Assembly (NCBI GenBank): GCA_021229015.1
Contig: CM037795.1
Span: 14,531,201 to 14,595,200, forward strand
Reading direction: 5' to 3'
Length of the DNA: 64,000 nt
Source of the DNA: Solen grandis
Taxonomy: Eukaryota > Mollusca > Bivalvia > Adapedonta > Solenidae
Each line of letters opens with the position of its first letter. Position 1 is the stretch's first letter. This document shows positions 23,801 to 33,200 of this stretch, one piece after another. A program made the translations under genes and the position numbers. The notes under the pieces were generated by a model that saw nothing but the letters and a program-made list of their open reading frames with translations, was not told the origin of the DNA and made no database searches.

Positions 23801-24404
23801 AAAATGGCCTCCTTTTTTCAATTCTGTGGGCAAAATGGGACCCCTCTGTGGTCAGTCTAGATTTAACTCTGAAAATGACAGATGGACACAAAAAAACACC
23901 TTCAATCATATCATGTATGTATAGTCATTACACAAAAGCAGAAATAATTCATGAAATAATTAAGGAGTGGATGCCTATACATGATCATGTCAACAGGTAG
24001 AATGATAGACAGAGAATAAGATTGACACTTTCTTACACAGCCAACAAGCCAATCTAGAAACTTACTCCAAATCCAAAATTCTTTGGTATGTTGGTGATGG
24101 AGATTTTGTATATTTCTGACGTAAAGCCTTCCCTCTTTGTGTATGAATACTCATCAGGGACTTCACTTGAAGTTTCAGTCTCATCCTTGCCATCATTTTC
24201 TTCACCATCCTTATCAACAGTTGTCTTTTGCACTTTTTCTTCTAGTTTTATGTTACTTTCCTTTTCTGAATGTGCTTCTTTTAAACAATCATTGTTTTCA
24301 CTTGCTTTTTCATCAATACATTGACTTTTGACCCCTTCGGTTTCATTACTGGCTTCTTTCTCGACAGTTATATCAAGCTCTTTCTCTCCTGGTACATTTT
24401 CCAT
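5803..24404 (-). CDS. TRMT2A: tRNA (uracil-5-)-methyltransferase A, 17 coding exons, complete
   Basis: This SAM-dependent enzyme makes 5-methyluridine (m5U54) in the tRNA T-loop. Coding exons in transcript order are 24404-24066, 23027-22945, 21594-21519, 20814-20763, 20298-20229, 19378-19324, 18541-18398, 18062-17892, 17506-17369, 14154-14051, 13116-13065, 11865-11805, 10828-10707, 9544-9469, 8149-8030, 7659-7563 and 5944-5803. They total 1902 nt (633 aa; the vertebrate protein is about 625). All junctions are GT-AG with matching phases. Residues 1-90 are acidic and low-complexity. An RRM spans about 95-166 and is followed by a basic linker with KRKW. The central methyltransferase region includes YRNKCEF and VGFRFG. 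SAM motif [12 protein letters not shown] is at 474-485 and DPPR at 548-551. The nucleophile C576 lies in YVSCN, and the base E619 in PHCE. The ATG at 24404 follows an acceptor at 24419, so a non-coding 5' exon must lie further upstream. Recognition is by family knowledge; the exon structure is read directly. Confidence 0.95.
6571..6812 (+). mobile_element. TTAA MITE copy 2
   Basis: Full-length copy with TTAA at both ends, in the last TRMT2A intron. The central stem has one change (ctcccaggc), so the hairpin is slightly weakened. Confidence 0.85.
7106..7344 (-). mobile_element. TTAA MITE copy 3
   Basis: Full-length copy in reverse orientation, TTAA on both sides. It sits ~290 bp from copy 2 in the opposite sense, so the two could pair in the TRMT2A pre-mRNA. 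Confidence 0.85.
7563..7659 (-). CDS. TRMT2A: TRMT2A exon 16, carrying the catalytic cysteine
   Basis: This 97-bp exon has phase 1 in and phase 2 out. It encodes residues 556-586, including RLVYVSCN. The Cys (residue 576) is the family nucleophile that attacks C6 of the target uracil. The preceding exon ends in DPPRGGL and the next supplies the base Glu in PHCE, so the active site is intact across three exons. The acceptor is ttacag and the donor gtaagt. Confidence 0.93.
8193..8434 (-). mobile_element. TTAA MITE copy 4
   Basis: Full-length reverse copy with perfect TTAA flanks and an intact central hairpin. It begins only ~45 bp from the TRMT2A exon at 8030-8149, just upstream of that exon's splice acceptor in transcript sense. 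Confidence 0.88.
9040..9277 (+). mobile_element. TTAA MITE copy 5 (left end eroded)
   Basis: The right TTAA is present. The left end reads aattttccctcatatag, so the target site and the first bases are mutated. The central hairpin is mostly intact. Confidence 0.8.
10707..10828 (-). CDS. TRMT2A: TRMT2A exon 13, SAM-binding motif
   Basis: This 122-bp exon encodes residues 449-489. It opens with [10 protein letters not shown], which resembles the conserved QVNT segment of the family. It contains [12 protein letters not shown], the Rossmann motif I that binds S-adenosylmethionine. The acceptor is gttgtcag and the donor gtgaca. A TTAA MITE (10996-11237) lies about 170 bp upstream in the preceding intron. 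Confidence 0.93.
10996..11237 (-). mobile_element. TTAA MITE copy 6
   Basis: Reverse copy with TTAA at both ends. The central stem is altered (gagtagctctcagg), weakening the palindrome. It lies in a TRMT2A intron. Confidence 0.85.
11980..12221 (+). mobile_element. TTAA MITE copy 7
   Basis: Full-length copy with TTAA on both sides. The hairpin is intact and centred near 12147. Confidence 0.88.
12727..12968 (+). mobile_element. TTAA MITE copy 8
   Basis: Full-length copy, TTAA on both sides, with one change in the stem (gcaagttactcgc). It lies about 500 bp after copy 7 in the same intron and orientation. Confidence 0.87.
13626..13867 (+). mobile_element. TTAA MITE copy 9
   Basis: Full-length copy, TTAA on both sides. 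The last arm reads gggaaacggttaa (one substitution) and the stem has one mismatch (actcacagg). Confidence 0.85.
14251..14492 (+). mobile_element. TTAA MITE copy 10
   Basis: Full-length copy with TTAA on both sides and a fully paired central stem. It ends the dense cluster of ten copies between 4.8 and 14.5 kb. Confidence 0.88.
14525..15100. repeat. Old dispersed repeat with internal repetition
   Basis: Recurring phrases (tctgaccaagtttcat, ggcatctagagtg, atgacccagtttttaac) resemble a degenerate mollusc dispersed repeat. The boundaries are not clear. Confidence 0.4.
15107..15596 (+). repeat. Dispersed repeat, aacaagagggccat...ctcaggtgagctaa type
   Basis: It starts aacaagagggccatgatggc and ends gctcaggtgagctaa, with a gacgcggaacgacgg tract near the 3' end. 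The ends are partly complementary (ctcacttgag / ctcaggtgag). The same end motif closes the reverse-oriented repeat at 54822. No coding frame is seen. Confidence 0.6.
15958..16744. mobile_element. pogo/Tigger-like non-autonomous DNA transposon
   Basis: This 787-bp element begins CAGTAGAACC and ends with the exact complement GGTTCTACTG, flanked by TA on both sides. CAGT ends with a TA duplication are the hallmark of pogo/Tigger in the Tc1-mariner group. The interior has many cttcgaaat-type blocks in both orientations but no transposase. It lies in TRMT2A intron 9, between the exons at 14051-14154 and 17369-17506. Confidence 0.75.
17065..17172. repeat. 27-bp tandem repeat, four units
   Basis: Four essentially identical units of gcttttatttaagtgattta plus tgctaaa, in TRMT2A intron 9. 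Confidence 0.93.
18851..19302. repeat. ~24-bp minisatellite, about 19 units, tcatgtgacaga
   Basis: The unit is roughly cccccatctcatgtgacaga plus cata, with t/c variation and some units of 22-23 bp. Almost every unit has the E-box-like octamer TCATGTGA. The array ends about 20 bp from the donor of TRMT2A exon 6 (19324-19378). It gives open frames on both strands that are not genes. Confidence 0.95.
19950..20160 (+). repeat. Diverged dispersed repeat, copy A
   Basis: The segment beginning ttaatccttttcttcatatagacc shares ordered blocks (ttgtagctyagattctac, aatccatggtttca) with 44935-45140. Its first bases resemble the TTAA MITE terminus. It is probably an older relative. Confidence 0.4.
20875..21020 (-). 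repeat. Dispersed repeat shared with 33340-33500
   Basis: It contains caccaagtcacattatcctg, the complement of the caggataatgtgactgggtg block at 33397. Probably a SINE-like family; boundaries unclear. Confidence 0.45.
21196..21330 (-). repeat. tRNA-derived SINE remnant
   Basis: In the complement, gtggctgaggggttagtgag looks like a tRNA A-box region and gagttcaatccctgg like a B box, at tRNA-like spacing. It is not a functional tRNA because the stems do not close. Confidence 0.5.
22350..22645 (+). repeat. Dispersed repeat, caagagtgttctttggaaca family, long form
   Basis: It runs from acaagagtgttctttggaac to ctgcttacagcaggagacac. 39764-39872 is the same family inverted and with its middle removed. 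Confidence 0.6.
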
Positions 24405-24419
24405 TTTTAAAACAAACCT
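24066..24419 (-). CDS. TRMT2A: TRMT2A first coding exon
   Basis: Coding starts at 24404 (ATG in complement); 24405-24419 is 5'UTR after an acceptor ending ttttcag. The first 90 residues are rich in Glu, Lys, Asp and Ser, with no fold visible. They are followed by [14 protein letters not shown], the first strand of the RRM. Upstream of the acceptor the reading frame continues open for 57 more bases. That extension crosses a poly-pyrimidine acceptor, so I treat it as intron. Confidence 0.85.
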
Positions 24420-24689
24420 CTGAAAATGATTTAAGATAAAACAAAATTTCATAAAAAAAAAGTACAATGAAATCAAATATATTACAGCAATTCATAAAAT
24501 ATGCAGGGACAATATAGGAGTGAGATTTTGAGAAATTTGCTCTGTTTGAAATCTGCTGACTGTGAGAAAAAATCCCATTTTAACATGTCATTCAATATAC
24601 AAAGAATTTAAATCTCTGTAGTGACTCTAAGTGAGCATTCAACAACCCAATTGAGCAGTTTGACCCTACACAACATTGCAATGGGTGCC

Positions 24690-24890
24690 CGAATAGCACA
24701 GTGGTAACACACTTCCCTCCTCACCAATGTGTTCAGAGTGAAATTCATGGTCACGTACGTTAATCTGAGGCAGACCTGCTGTGTTTACCACTACCACCAT
24801 TCTAGTGAGACTGGCATGTTGGCAGTCACCCATTCAGGCAATGACACTACCTTAGCAATTGCCAAGTTAGGAATGACAAGTACCACATCA
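24690..24890 (+). repeat. SINE-like element upstream of TRMT2A
   Basis: A-box-like gaatagcacagtggtaacac, then ctcaccaatgtgttcagagt, which is shared with 63065-63235. Confidence 0.5.
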
Positions 24891-24971
24891 TACACTAGCT
24901 AGTTTATCTTCAATTTTGGCCAAGTCCATCATTTTTTCTTAGACAGAATTATCCTTAAGTATGCTTATGAC

Positions 24972-26852
24972 GAATTACAGTCGTTTCGTCGACCAACCGT
25001 TTCGTCGAACTGGTTATATATAGTAAATGAAAAGTCGTTTCGTCGCCCTAAATATTCAGTAGGCGGAAGGTGTGAAATACTTTTATAGGGTCATTCACAC
25101 CTAATTACTCGCGTAGGTGTAGCTGTATCTAACTGTAGATGTCTTTTGTGAATTATATTCAGGTGCGCATAACCCAGTAAGTGCTGTTTTCAAAATAAGA
25201 GGCACAAAACCAATAAAAGTAAAGTCAAGCACTCAAAAAGCTAAATTATGGGACTGTAAAAACAAAGACAAGTTTATAAATAAAATGACGTCGTAGTAAA
25301 TGAATTAGATACGTTATACAAGTCAAATAATATCAATGATAGTGATATAATGTGATAACAAAAATTGAAAATATATTTCATGACAGTACTAAAAACAGTT
25401 TTGCACCACATAATTATAATACAAAACCAAAGAGCATGTTAACGACAATAGATGGCTTAATTCTAAATGTAAAACGGCTAGAAGAGATTATCACTGTGCA
25501 AATTATAGATACAAACGTTGTAAAAACAATTGTAATAAAGAGAATTTGAAAATGAAGAGTAAATTGTATAAAAATATGTTAAATAACGAGTTTAAAAGAT
25601 ACCAAATATATATTGCAGATAAACTTAAATAAATCTGCAAAACAAATCCTAAGGAGGTTTGGAAATATTTTAAAGGCAGCAAAACAACTAGTTGTAACGC
25701 ATCATTAACCACAGGGACTTGCTTGTGGACAGTAGGAGTTTTCTTTTAAAACATACAGAGGTAAGTCCCAGTGCATTAACTAAAATGTAAATTGTGATGA
25801 ATCAGAAGCTCCTGATACTAACTATAATGCTAATTATGTCGGAGATGATTATACAACAGTGACAACACTATACTAAATAATGAAATTGCTGTAGAAGAAA
25901 TAGAGCATGCCATTAAAAATCTAAAAAATAATAAAGCTTCTGGTGAAGATAATGTGTTAAATGAATATATAAAACAATCATATCATCTTTTAAAACATGT
26001 TATGATGTATATCATAAACTTTTAATATTGTATTTAACAAGGCAATTATTCCAGAAAACTGGGTTATTGGGGTAATAAACCCGAACTATAAGAATAAAGG
26101 CGATGTGTCTAATCCAGAAAACTTTCACCCAATAACCCTTCTGAGCTGTTTTGGAAACTTTTTACAACAATCCTAAATAATCGTCTTTTAAAGTTTGTTG
26201 AAAAAAAAATGATACGTAAATTTCAGGCAGGATTTAGACCTGGCTAATCAACTATAGATAAAATGTTCGTACTTAATACCATATATGCAAAAAGTTGTGT
26301 ATGTGTAACATTTATGTTTGAGTATTGATTTACAGATTGATCTGTTTGTAAAAAAATAAATAAAAAATAAAACCATTTTATTATATGGCTGTGAAATATG
26401 GGGACATTGAAATAACAATATCTTAGAAAAAGTTCAATTGATTTTTTTTAAAAATGTCTTAAATGTCAAACAGTACTCCAAATTGTATTCTATACGAAGT
26501 AACAGGTGTTAGGAGGAATAAACACTTTTTATCACTCAGTTTTTTTTTTTTGGGAGAGGATCATTCGTACATAATTAATCGCTTTTCCACTTTTTTATCA
26601 CTCATTATTCGGTCTTTGTTGTACTTGATGATGGTGATGACGACGGTATTTGTTTATATGTGCTCTATATCGGGATTATCTGCTGATTATTTAAATGCAA
26701 AATACACCTGCATTAAACAACTACCATTAATAATACAAGAGTAATTGGGTGTGAATTAAGTATTTCACACTTTCCGCCTATTGAATATTCAAGGCAACGA
26801 AACGACTTTCCACTTACTATACATAATCATTTCGACGAAACGACCATCACCC
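24972..26852. mobile_element. MULE-like inverted-repeat element with 8-bp TSD, host to a LINE fragment
   Basis: The ends form ~100-bp inverted repeats. The left side (24981-25075) carries cagtcgtttcgtcga and gtaggcggaaggtgtgaaat; the right side (26757-26852) carries their near-complements. The flanking cttatgac (24964-24971 and 26853-26860) is a perfect 8-bp duplication. The repeated tcgtttcgtcg blocks occur three times on the left. No transposase is seen. The long TIR and 8-bp TSD fit non-autonomous MULE-like elements. It sits between the divergent genes TRMT2A and TMCO6. Confidence 0.75.
25340..26520 (+). pseudogene. Internally deleted non-LTR retrotransposon ORF2 remnant
   Basis: Broken frames read, in order, NPKEVWKYFKGSK (linker), EEIEHAIKNLKNNKASGED (RT entry motif), NPENFHPITLLSC and KFQAGFRPG. 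They then jump to LLYGCEIWG and ILEKVQL, a C-terminal region. The palm domain between is missing, and stops and frameshifts abound. It lies wholly inside the 24972-26852 inverted-repeat element, so it was captured or inserted there. Confidence 0.75.
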
Positions 26853-27120
26853 CTTATGACTATATAATGATATGTAATGTATGTACATTAGCTGCATGAA
26901 TTTTCAGCCTTCAGAGAATTTTCAAATTATGTAGACAATGACCATTTTGGTTTAGGTTTATTTAAAAATTTAAAAAAAAATTTTTTTCAACAAACACATA
27001 ATAATTTAATCACTGCAATACTTAATGCATTATTCAATTTCATGAGCAATAAGCTGGTCTAAATAATTAAATACTTCGATCAGTAGAACTGCCATCACCA
27101 GTATTTGAATAATTTAATGA

Positions 27121-27211
27121 TTATTTACTTATTTGTTTAATGTCACGCTTTCTTCTTCCGCACCAAGGGCGATAATTCTTACGAACCGGTGTCGAGGTTA
27201 GTTTTAACGCT
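27121..27211. promoter_or_regulatory. Candidate bidirectional promoter between TRMT2A and TMCO6
   Basis: TMCO6 starts at 27212 on the plus strand. TRMT2A needs a non-coding exon upstream of 24419 on the minus strand. Just before the TMCO6 ATG lies an unusually CpG-containing patch with a CTTCCG (ETS-type) motif. In the complement, a strong donor (gtaaga) follows position 27183 and could end a TRMT2A leader exon. A shared promoter is inference. Confidence 0.35.
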
Positions 27212-27290
27212 ATGGATAGAAGAGAGCAATATAAACACAAAATAGACTCTGTTGAGGCGATAAAACATAAACGGAGGGAGCAAGATGTTT
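27212..27290 (+). CDS. TMCO6: TMCO6 exon 1 (start codon, N-terminal basic segment)
   Basis: The exon encodes 26 residues plus one base: a basic start, then SVEAIKHKRREQDV. It splices across 2.3 kb to LRKEKRDKLISSKRF. The joined segment aligns without gaps to the N-terminal basic stretch of TMCO6 as I know the family. The donor gtacgt is preferred to gtttgt three bases earlier because only it keeps the phase. No RNA evidence is available, so this is the least certain exon of the model. Confidence 0.7.
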
Positions 27291-30200
27291 GTACGTATTT
27301 TATTATCGATATCTATGTCTAACTACCAAAGGATATGACAGGGGGACTGAAATAGATTAAATACGTATATGAACATTCGCCACCGATGAAGTTCACACTT
27401 ACTAACGCACATGCTGCATTGATTTCAAAGTATTTCATGACAACGGAGTATGAAATAAATTGCACATTGACAGAACCTTTTATAATGAAAACATGATTAT
27501 CGTGATAAGAAATAAGATATTAAATACCATCCATATTTCACATAGTATCCTCGAGTACACAGTTCTGACGCACCTAAGAAAAAAACATGGTCTTCTTTAG
27601 TTTTAACATAAACAAATAAAATCATTTTCCATTGTATAGAAAAACTAAGTCATTTACTCATGGTCTGACATTGTTTTCAAGTGGTTGAAATCGTTTTTTC
27701 AATGAAAAATCACAATTATGTATGTCAGTATAATTCAGTGAGCTGACTTGAGAGTACATTGAAACGACGCATCTGATTGGTTTTTATATTTTATAATTGT
27801 AGCATGTAAATAAAAATGGAATTTTCGTGTCAGAAATAATGTACGAGGGAATGTCAGTTGCACAGCTTTTTTATTTCATTGATTCACTAAAAATATGTCA
27901 GATGAGAAAAAGAACTTATTGAAAAAGGAGGTATTGCAGGTGTGTTGTATAAAGTACATCAAATAATAGCCCTGCATCAATAACTCGCCACATTTTGGCT
28001 TTCTAATGCTAAAAGGGATGTTGACAAACAGAATTTGTAAGAATGATGTCATATGGAATCCATTTAATAAAAAAACGAGGTCAAAACAAAGAAGGCGTCA
28101 GAATAGTGATGCGTCGGAATAGAGTACCGTACGATATACTCTCGCTTTGTGATATATATACTTTCGTTGTTGACAGCATATTATATAGGATTTAGTATAC
28201 TCATCAATTCAGAAGAATTTTTTGAGTACCAGGTCTTTGCACAACTTGTGTCTCGCCCAGACTAGTACAGTTTTTTTTCCTCAAACCATTCCGGTGTGGA
28301 ACAGGCTACCAGTTAATGCAGCTGAGGCTCCTTCTTTCGGAATTAACCACACACACTACCCACACTACTTAATATTTAATAGTAGAAGCTTTCAAAAGTG
28401 TTCTATTACACATTTTATACTTTATTAGGACCAGTTCATGTCATTTTCAACTTTTATATTCATTATTTACCAAATGGATATAATAGGTCGGCGGTGACAG
28501 CAGCCCAGTGATCAGGAGAATCAATATTTAATAGTAAAAACTTTGAAAAGTGGTCTATTACACATTTTATACTTTTTTTAGGGCCAGATCTTGTCATTTA
28601 CAACTTTAATATTAATTACTTAATAATTGGTAATGATGTGTTTTGTTACACTACCATACACTACCCCACACTACTCATTATTTAATAGTTAAAGCTTTTA
28701 AAAGTGGTCTATTACACATTTTATACTTTTTTTAGGGCCAGTTTATGTCATTTTCAATGTTAATATTAATTACTCGCTAATAATTGGTAAGATCTGGTCT
28801 GGCGGTGACTGCTGCCTGTTGATCGTGAGAATCATGCAGTCGTTTCGTAAGAATAAAAAATCTGCAAACTACCCCACACTTAGTATCTTTCATGAAGGAG
28901 CTCTACATCCTATCCTTCTGAGGTCTCATGCCAATTGCTAGTAGACCAAAATGACTGGTAGAATCTGTGTCAGCAGGGTTCTGCACCTTGGTAGCGTCAC
29001 GCAAGCACGAGTGGTCATACCTTGATGAGTTAGAAAGTGATTTGGTGTAACTTTTTCCTTTTTCAAACTTTTTACACTTTGTGCATTTCTCCAGATCTGC
29101 TTTTCTGTGACTTATTCCTTTCTACCTTTTCTTTTATTCTCTTCATTTCCTGTCTGCCTGCCACTGTAGTAGAATCAGTTTTTATGACAGTTCAATGTAG
29201 ATCACAATAAAGTTGGAATGATTTTTCATTCACAGAATATTAGCTCTCCGCAGTGCACACTAATAATACACTGGGAATTGTGTTCGCAGAAAATGAGATA
29301 GATTACACTCGACCTATATATAAAATTGATTAAAAGCTGACATTTTTTCCATTTATGTACAAAAATCATGTAATTATTTCAGAGATGAATATATTTTTAG
29401 CTTACCTGATGAACAGAAGTTCCTACTGTTAGCATATTGACTGCATGTGAACTCTCTTCTAACGACAATTGCAGTATTTTAAATTTACTTTGATGCATAC
29501 ATTTTAGTAATCAGTAATGCTTTTAGTTTGAATATTTTACTAAGGTTCCACGCACAACTTCAAACTGGATAAGCAGCAGAAATTATGTAAGAATATACAC
29601 CACATGAATTTCCTCTGTTGTAGCACTTCGCAAGGAGAAAAGGGACAAATTGATAAGCTCCAAGCGGTTCAGGTTTGCTGAAGATGAGGGAGATGCCAAA
29701 CCCAACTTCAAGACGGAGGATGTATGTATCTAGTTGAAATATAAATCAGCTAGAGTTTGTTGTTGTTTTTCATCTGTTTTAATAGGTGGTAATTTGCCAT
29801 AAACCTAATGCCAGAAAGAATATATTTTTTCCAATTTGGTTTAAAAAGTTGCCATTGAACACAGAGAAAAAAATCCTTGTACATGAAGCTTTGTTCTGAC
29901 CATGATACAAATTTATGCATGTATGATTAAAAACAGAAATTCCATATGAAATTATTCTTGTGAAAATCATCCATGCCATTAAAGACCGTTTTGAAACATT
30001 CTTGTATATTTCGTTCTTTGAAGATGTTCATAAGATGCATTAACACGCGACATTTCTGCAAAATAATTATTTTTTCATAATGACACGTATTCATAGACAA
30101 ATATACATGGTACAAAATATAATTGAAAAATGTGCGCTGTTCATACACACGTGCATGTATTTTTTTTCCCTAATTTCTTTTACACAGAATGATTTTCAAC

Positions 30201-33200
30201 CTAGATAACTAGCTAAGATACATTAGCATAAAAGCTGCCATATTATATATGATATATCATTGCATGATCAACATTACTGGAAACGATCACAGGTTGCTGG
30301 TATAAGATATTGTTTTATTTGAATTGATATGAATTACAGCCTTTGTTAAATCACGAAATTGTTCAATTTTGCTTATGTTTGGTTTTGTAGAATTATTGAT
30401 ATGAAATAGTGAAATTTTAGAATATGCCATACTTTAGTAAAACCTTGTACTTTTAAACATTTGTACAGCATTACTTGTATTTTATAAATGAAAATGGACC
30501 AGAATAATAATAATAGAAGAAAAATCTTCTTATAAACAGGTACAGAGTGTGCTGAAGAAGCTCCAACATGGCAGTGCCAACAAACTGGAAGATCTTCAAA
30601 CTCTGAGGAAAGCATGTGCACAGGGGACATTATTCATAGACACTTTTTTCAAGTACATACATATTTTTTTCTTAGATGTATATGAATATGTATTAAAACC
30701 AAATCTCACATTCAACTTACCATTTATTTCCTTTCAATTTCTAGGAGCTTTTAAGATAAAATCATTTGAAAACTTTAGAATACATGAATGGTTTGAAGTA
30801 AAGACATTCTTCATAAGGGAAATGATTTATGTTTAAAAATATCTGAATAGAGTAGGATCACTCGTTGAGTTAATGCTACATTATATTTGCTTCTTTTAAA
30901 TTCATTTTAGTTGGAAAGGTAACATTGATCAATCTTTTCAGATTTAGATTTGTTTTTTTAACAAGTCTAAAGGGGTATAAAATAAAGAGGATATCTATCT
31001 TTCACCCTTAGTAATGGTTTTAAGTTTTTAATTTTATTTGAAAGTTGATATATATATATATAGTTCACCACCAAAAATGGTTGCAGAGTGGAGAACAGCA
31101 TGCAGTGCATTGTGGGACTGCTAACAGGAAGTGATGTCGACCTACAACATGAAGCTGCATGGTGCCTGACCAACATATCAGCTGGTCTACATGACCACGC
31201 CCTGGCTGTGGCCAAGTCTGCTGCCCCCTACCTCATCACTTACCTCAGCTCTGGCAACTTTAGCCTGCAGGTAAATCCCAGTCCTAACAATGGAATCTGA
31301 AACTTAAAACATTAAAAAGTCATCATGCCCCTGCCATTACATGACCGTGATATATAAATTGTTTTGCCAAAGACTATATAATATAAGTAAAGTACCTTAC
31401 ATGCAGGTAGTTGGTTTTACAGTCTTGCTGAATGATTAATGACCATTTCAACCTAAGGTTTGTTGTATTAATTTATTATATGCCTATATCCTGTCTATAC
31501 TATGCTAAGTGGGGGTTTATACTCAAACAATCACATCTTATCTCATTAACCCTTTCCCTCATAGAGGAAACCATTAAAAGACCTATGCGAACAACATAAA
31601 ACCAGATCAGCCTGCGAGTAACTCGCAGGCTGATCAGGTTTTATGCTGTTCGCTGCTCCTCAGTGGTCTGGAAATGAGTATTTTGTAATTAAATTTGGTA
31701 AGGTTTAACTGTGGTGTTCTGCAGATCAGGCTTTATGTGGTACCTATTGAGTGCGTCAAAATGAGTCTATATGAGGGAAAGGGTTAACTCCAATAATTGA
31801 AGTGCATCTTATAGTGCAGCTAAACTTGGAAACAGTTGATATTTTGTGGGGTGGGTGGAATCAAGGTCAAAATCACAGTTGGTACAGATACAGTGTTATC
31901 CATTACTACTTACTCCATTATAATGTGAAACCAGTATTGCATGGTTTACACCAGGGACCCCAGTTCATTTATTTCTAACCAGGTATGACAAATATTCAGA
32001 CAGACCGAGTCTAGAACCAATGACTCCCTTACTGGGTGAATACTCCACAGACTTAGCTACTGAGCGGCTTAATCCAGTCTCTCACCAATAAGGGTTACTT
32101 ATATCTGTTACATAGTCCCTGGTAAACTTAGAATTGACCCATATTTGTAAATGTTAGGCTATGATTACAACACTATCTTATAGAAGGTGATTTGTGACTA
32201 GGTTTGGACGTCCAAAACAATGAAATAATGGAGCTTCACTTTATTTGAGTTTGTGTATTTAATTAAGGTAAAGCATTAATTTTGTAAGAGTGGTAATCAA
32301 GTTGATTGATAAGTCTAGTTTCTTTTTCAGTAAGATCAGCTGGCTAGATTTCTTAAAAAAAGGTCAGTGTTTCAATAAATTGATTGATTATGAGCATTTA
32401 TAATAGTATTGTTTAAGGATTACATATATATACTTTCATTTGCAGGACCAGTGTGCCTGGGCACTAGGGAATATTGCAGGGGATGGTCCTGAATGCAGAA
32501 ATTTGCTACATGCTCAGGGGATAGTGTCACCGATGGTCAAGCTTCTACAGGTCTGAATATTGAAAACTAAATTTTCCTATTCAGTGTTCAAATGTACATA
32601 TAATCAGTACAAAAATGCATAAAATGTATGTGTATGGTGTTGAAATGTACATATATACATGGATTACATTTCTGAAATGTTATCAGTTTATAACACCATT
32701 TTAACACTCTCTCATCTGAGCACAAATAATCAGTGTTCTGTTGTTTGGAGTCTTGCATGTTGAAGACCATTTTGGGCCATTTCAAGATTGTCGAAGCATT
32801 TACAGAGGATCATTTCCCTATTTCAGTCTTCTTCATCAGCCGTTGTGAAATCAGCAGCATTTGCAGTCTCCAATATGGCTAGAGATTCCCCAGACATTGC
32901 AAGGTTTAACTTTTAACTTTACTTCTTTAACAATGATTGAAAAGAAAACATTGGCAACATTGTCCAATAGTAGCATACACAAAATCAGTTCAAAAGGTTT
33001 TAAATTGACTTCCATTATTGGCAAAAATCTTTCATGACCTTTCCAAGTGCAAAGTCCAATCCAAGAACTTTAAAAAAGTATTTGTGTAAGTTGTAAGAAT
33101 TTGTTTCACAATAAAAAAAAGAAGAACACTAATGTCAAATGAATGATGTATGAAAATTTCTGTATTGGCACTAATTGTGGTGATCCCATGATCTCTGATA

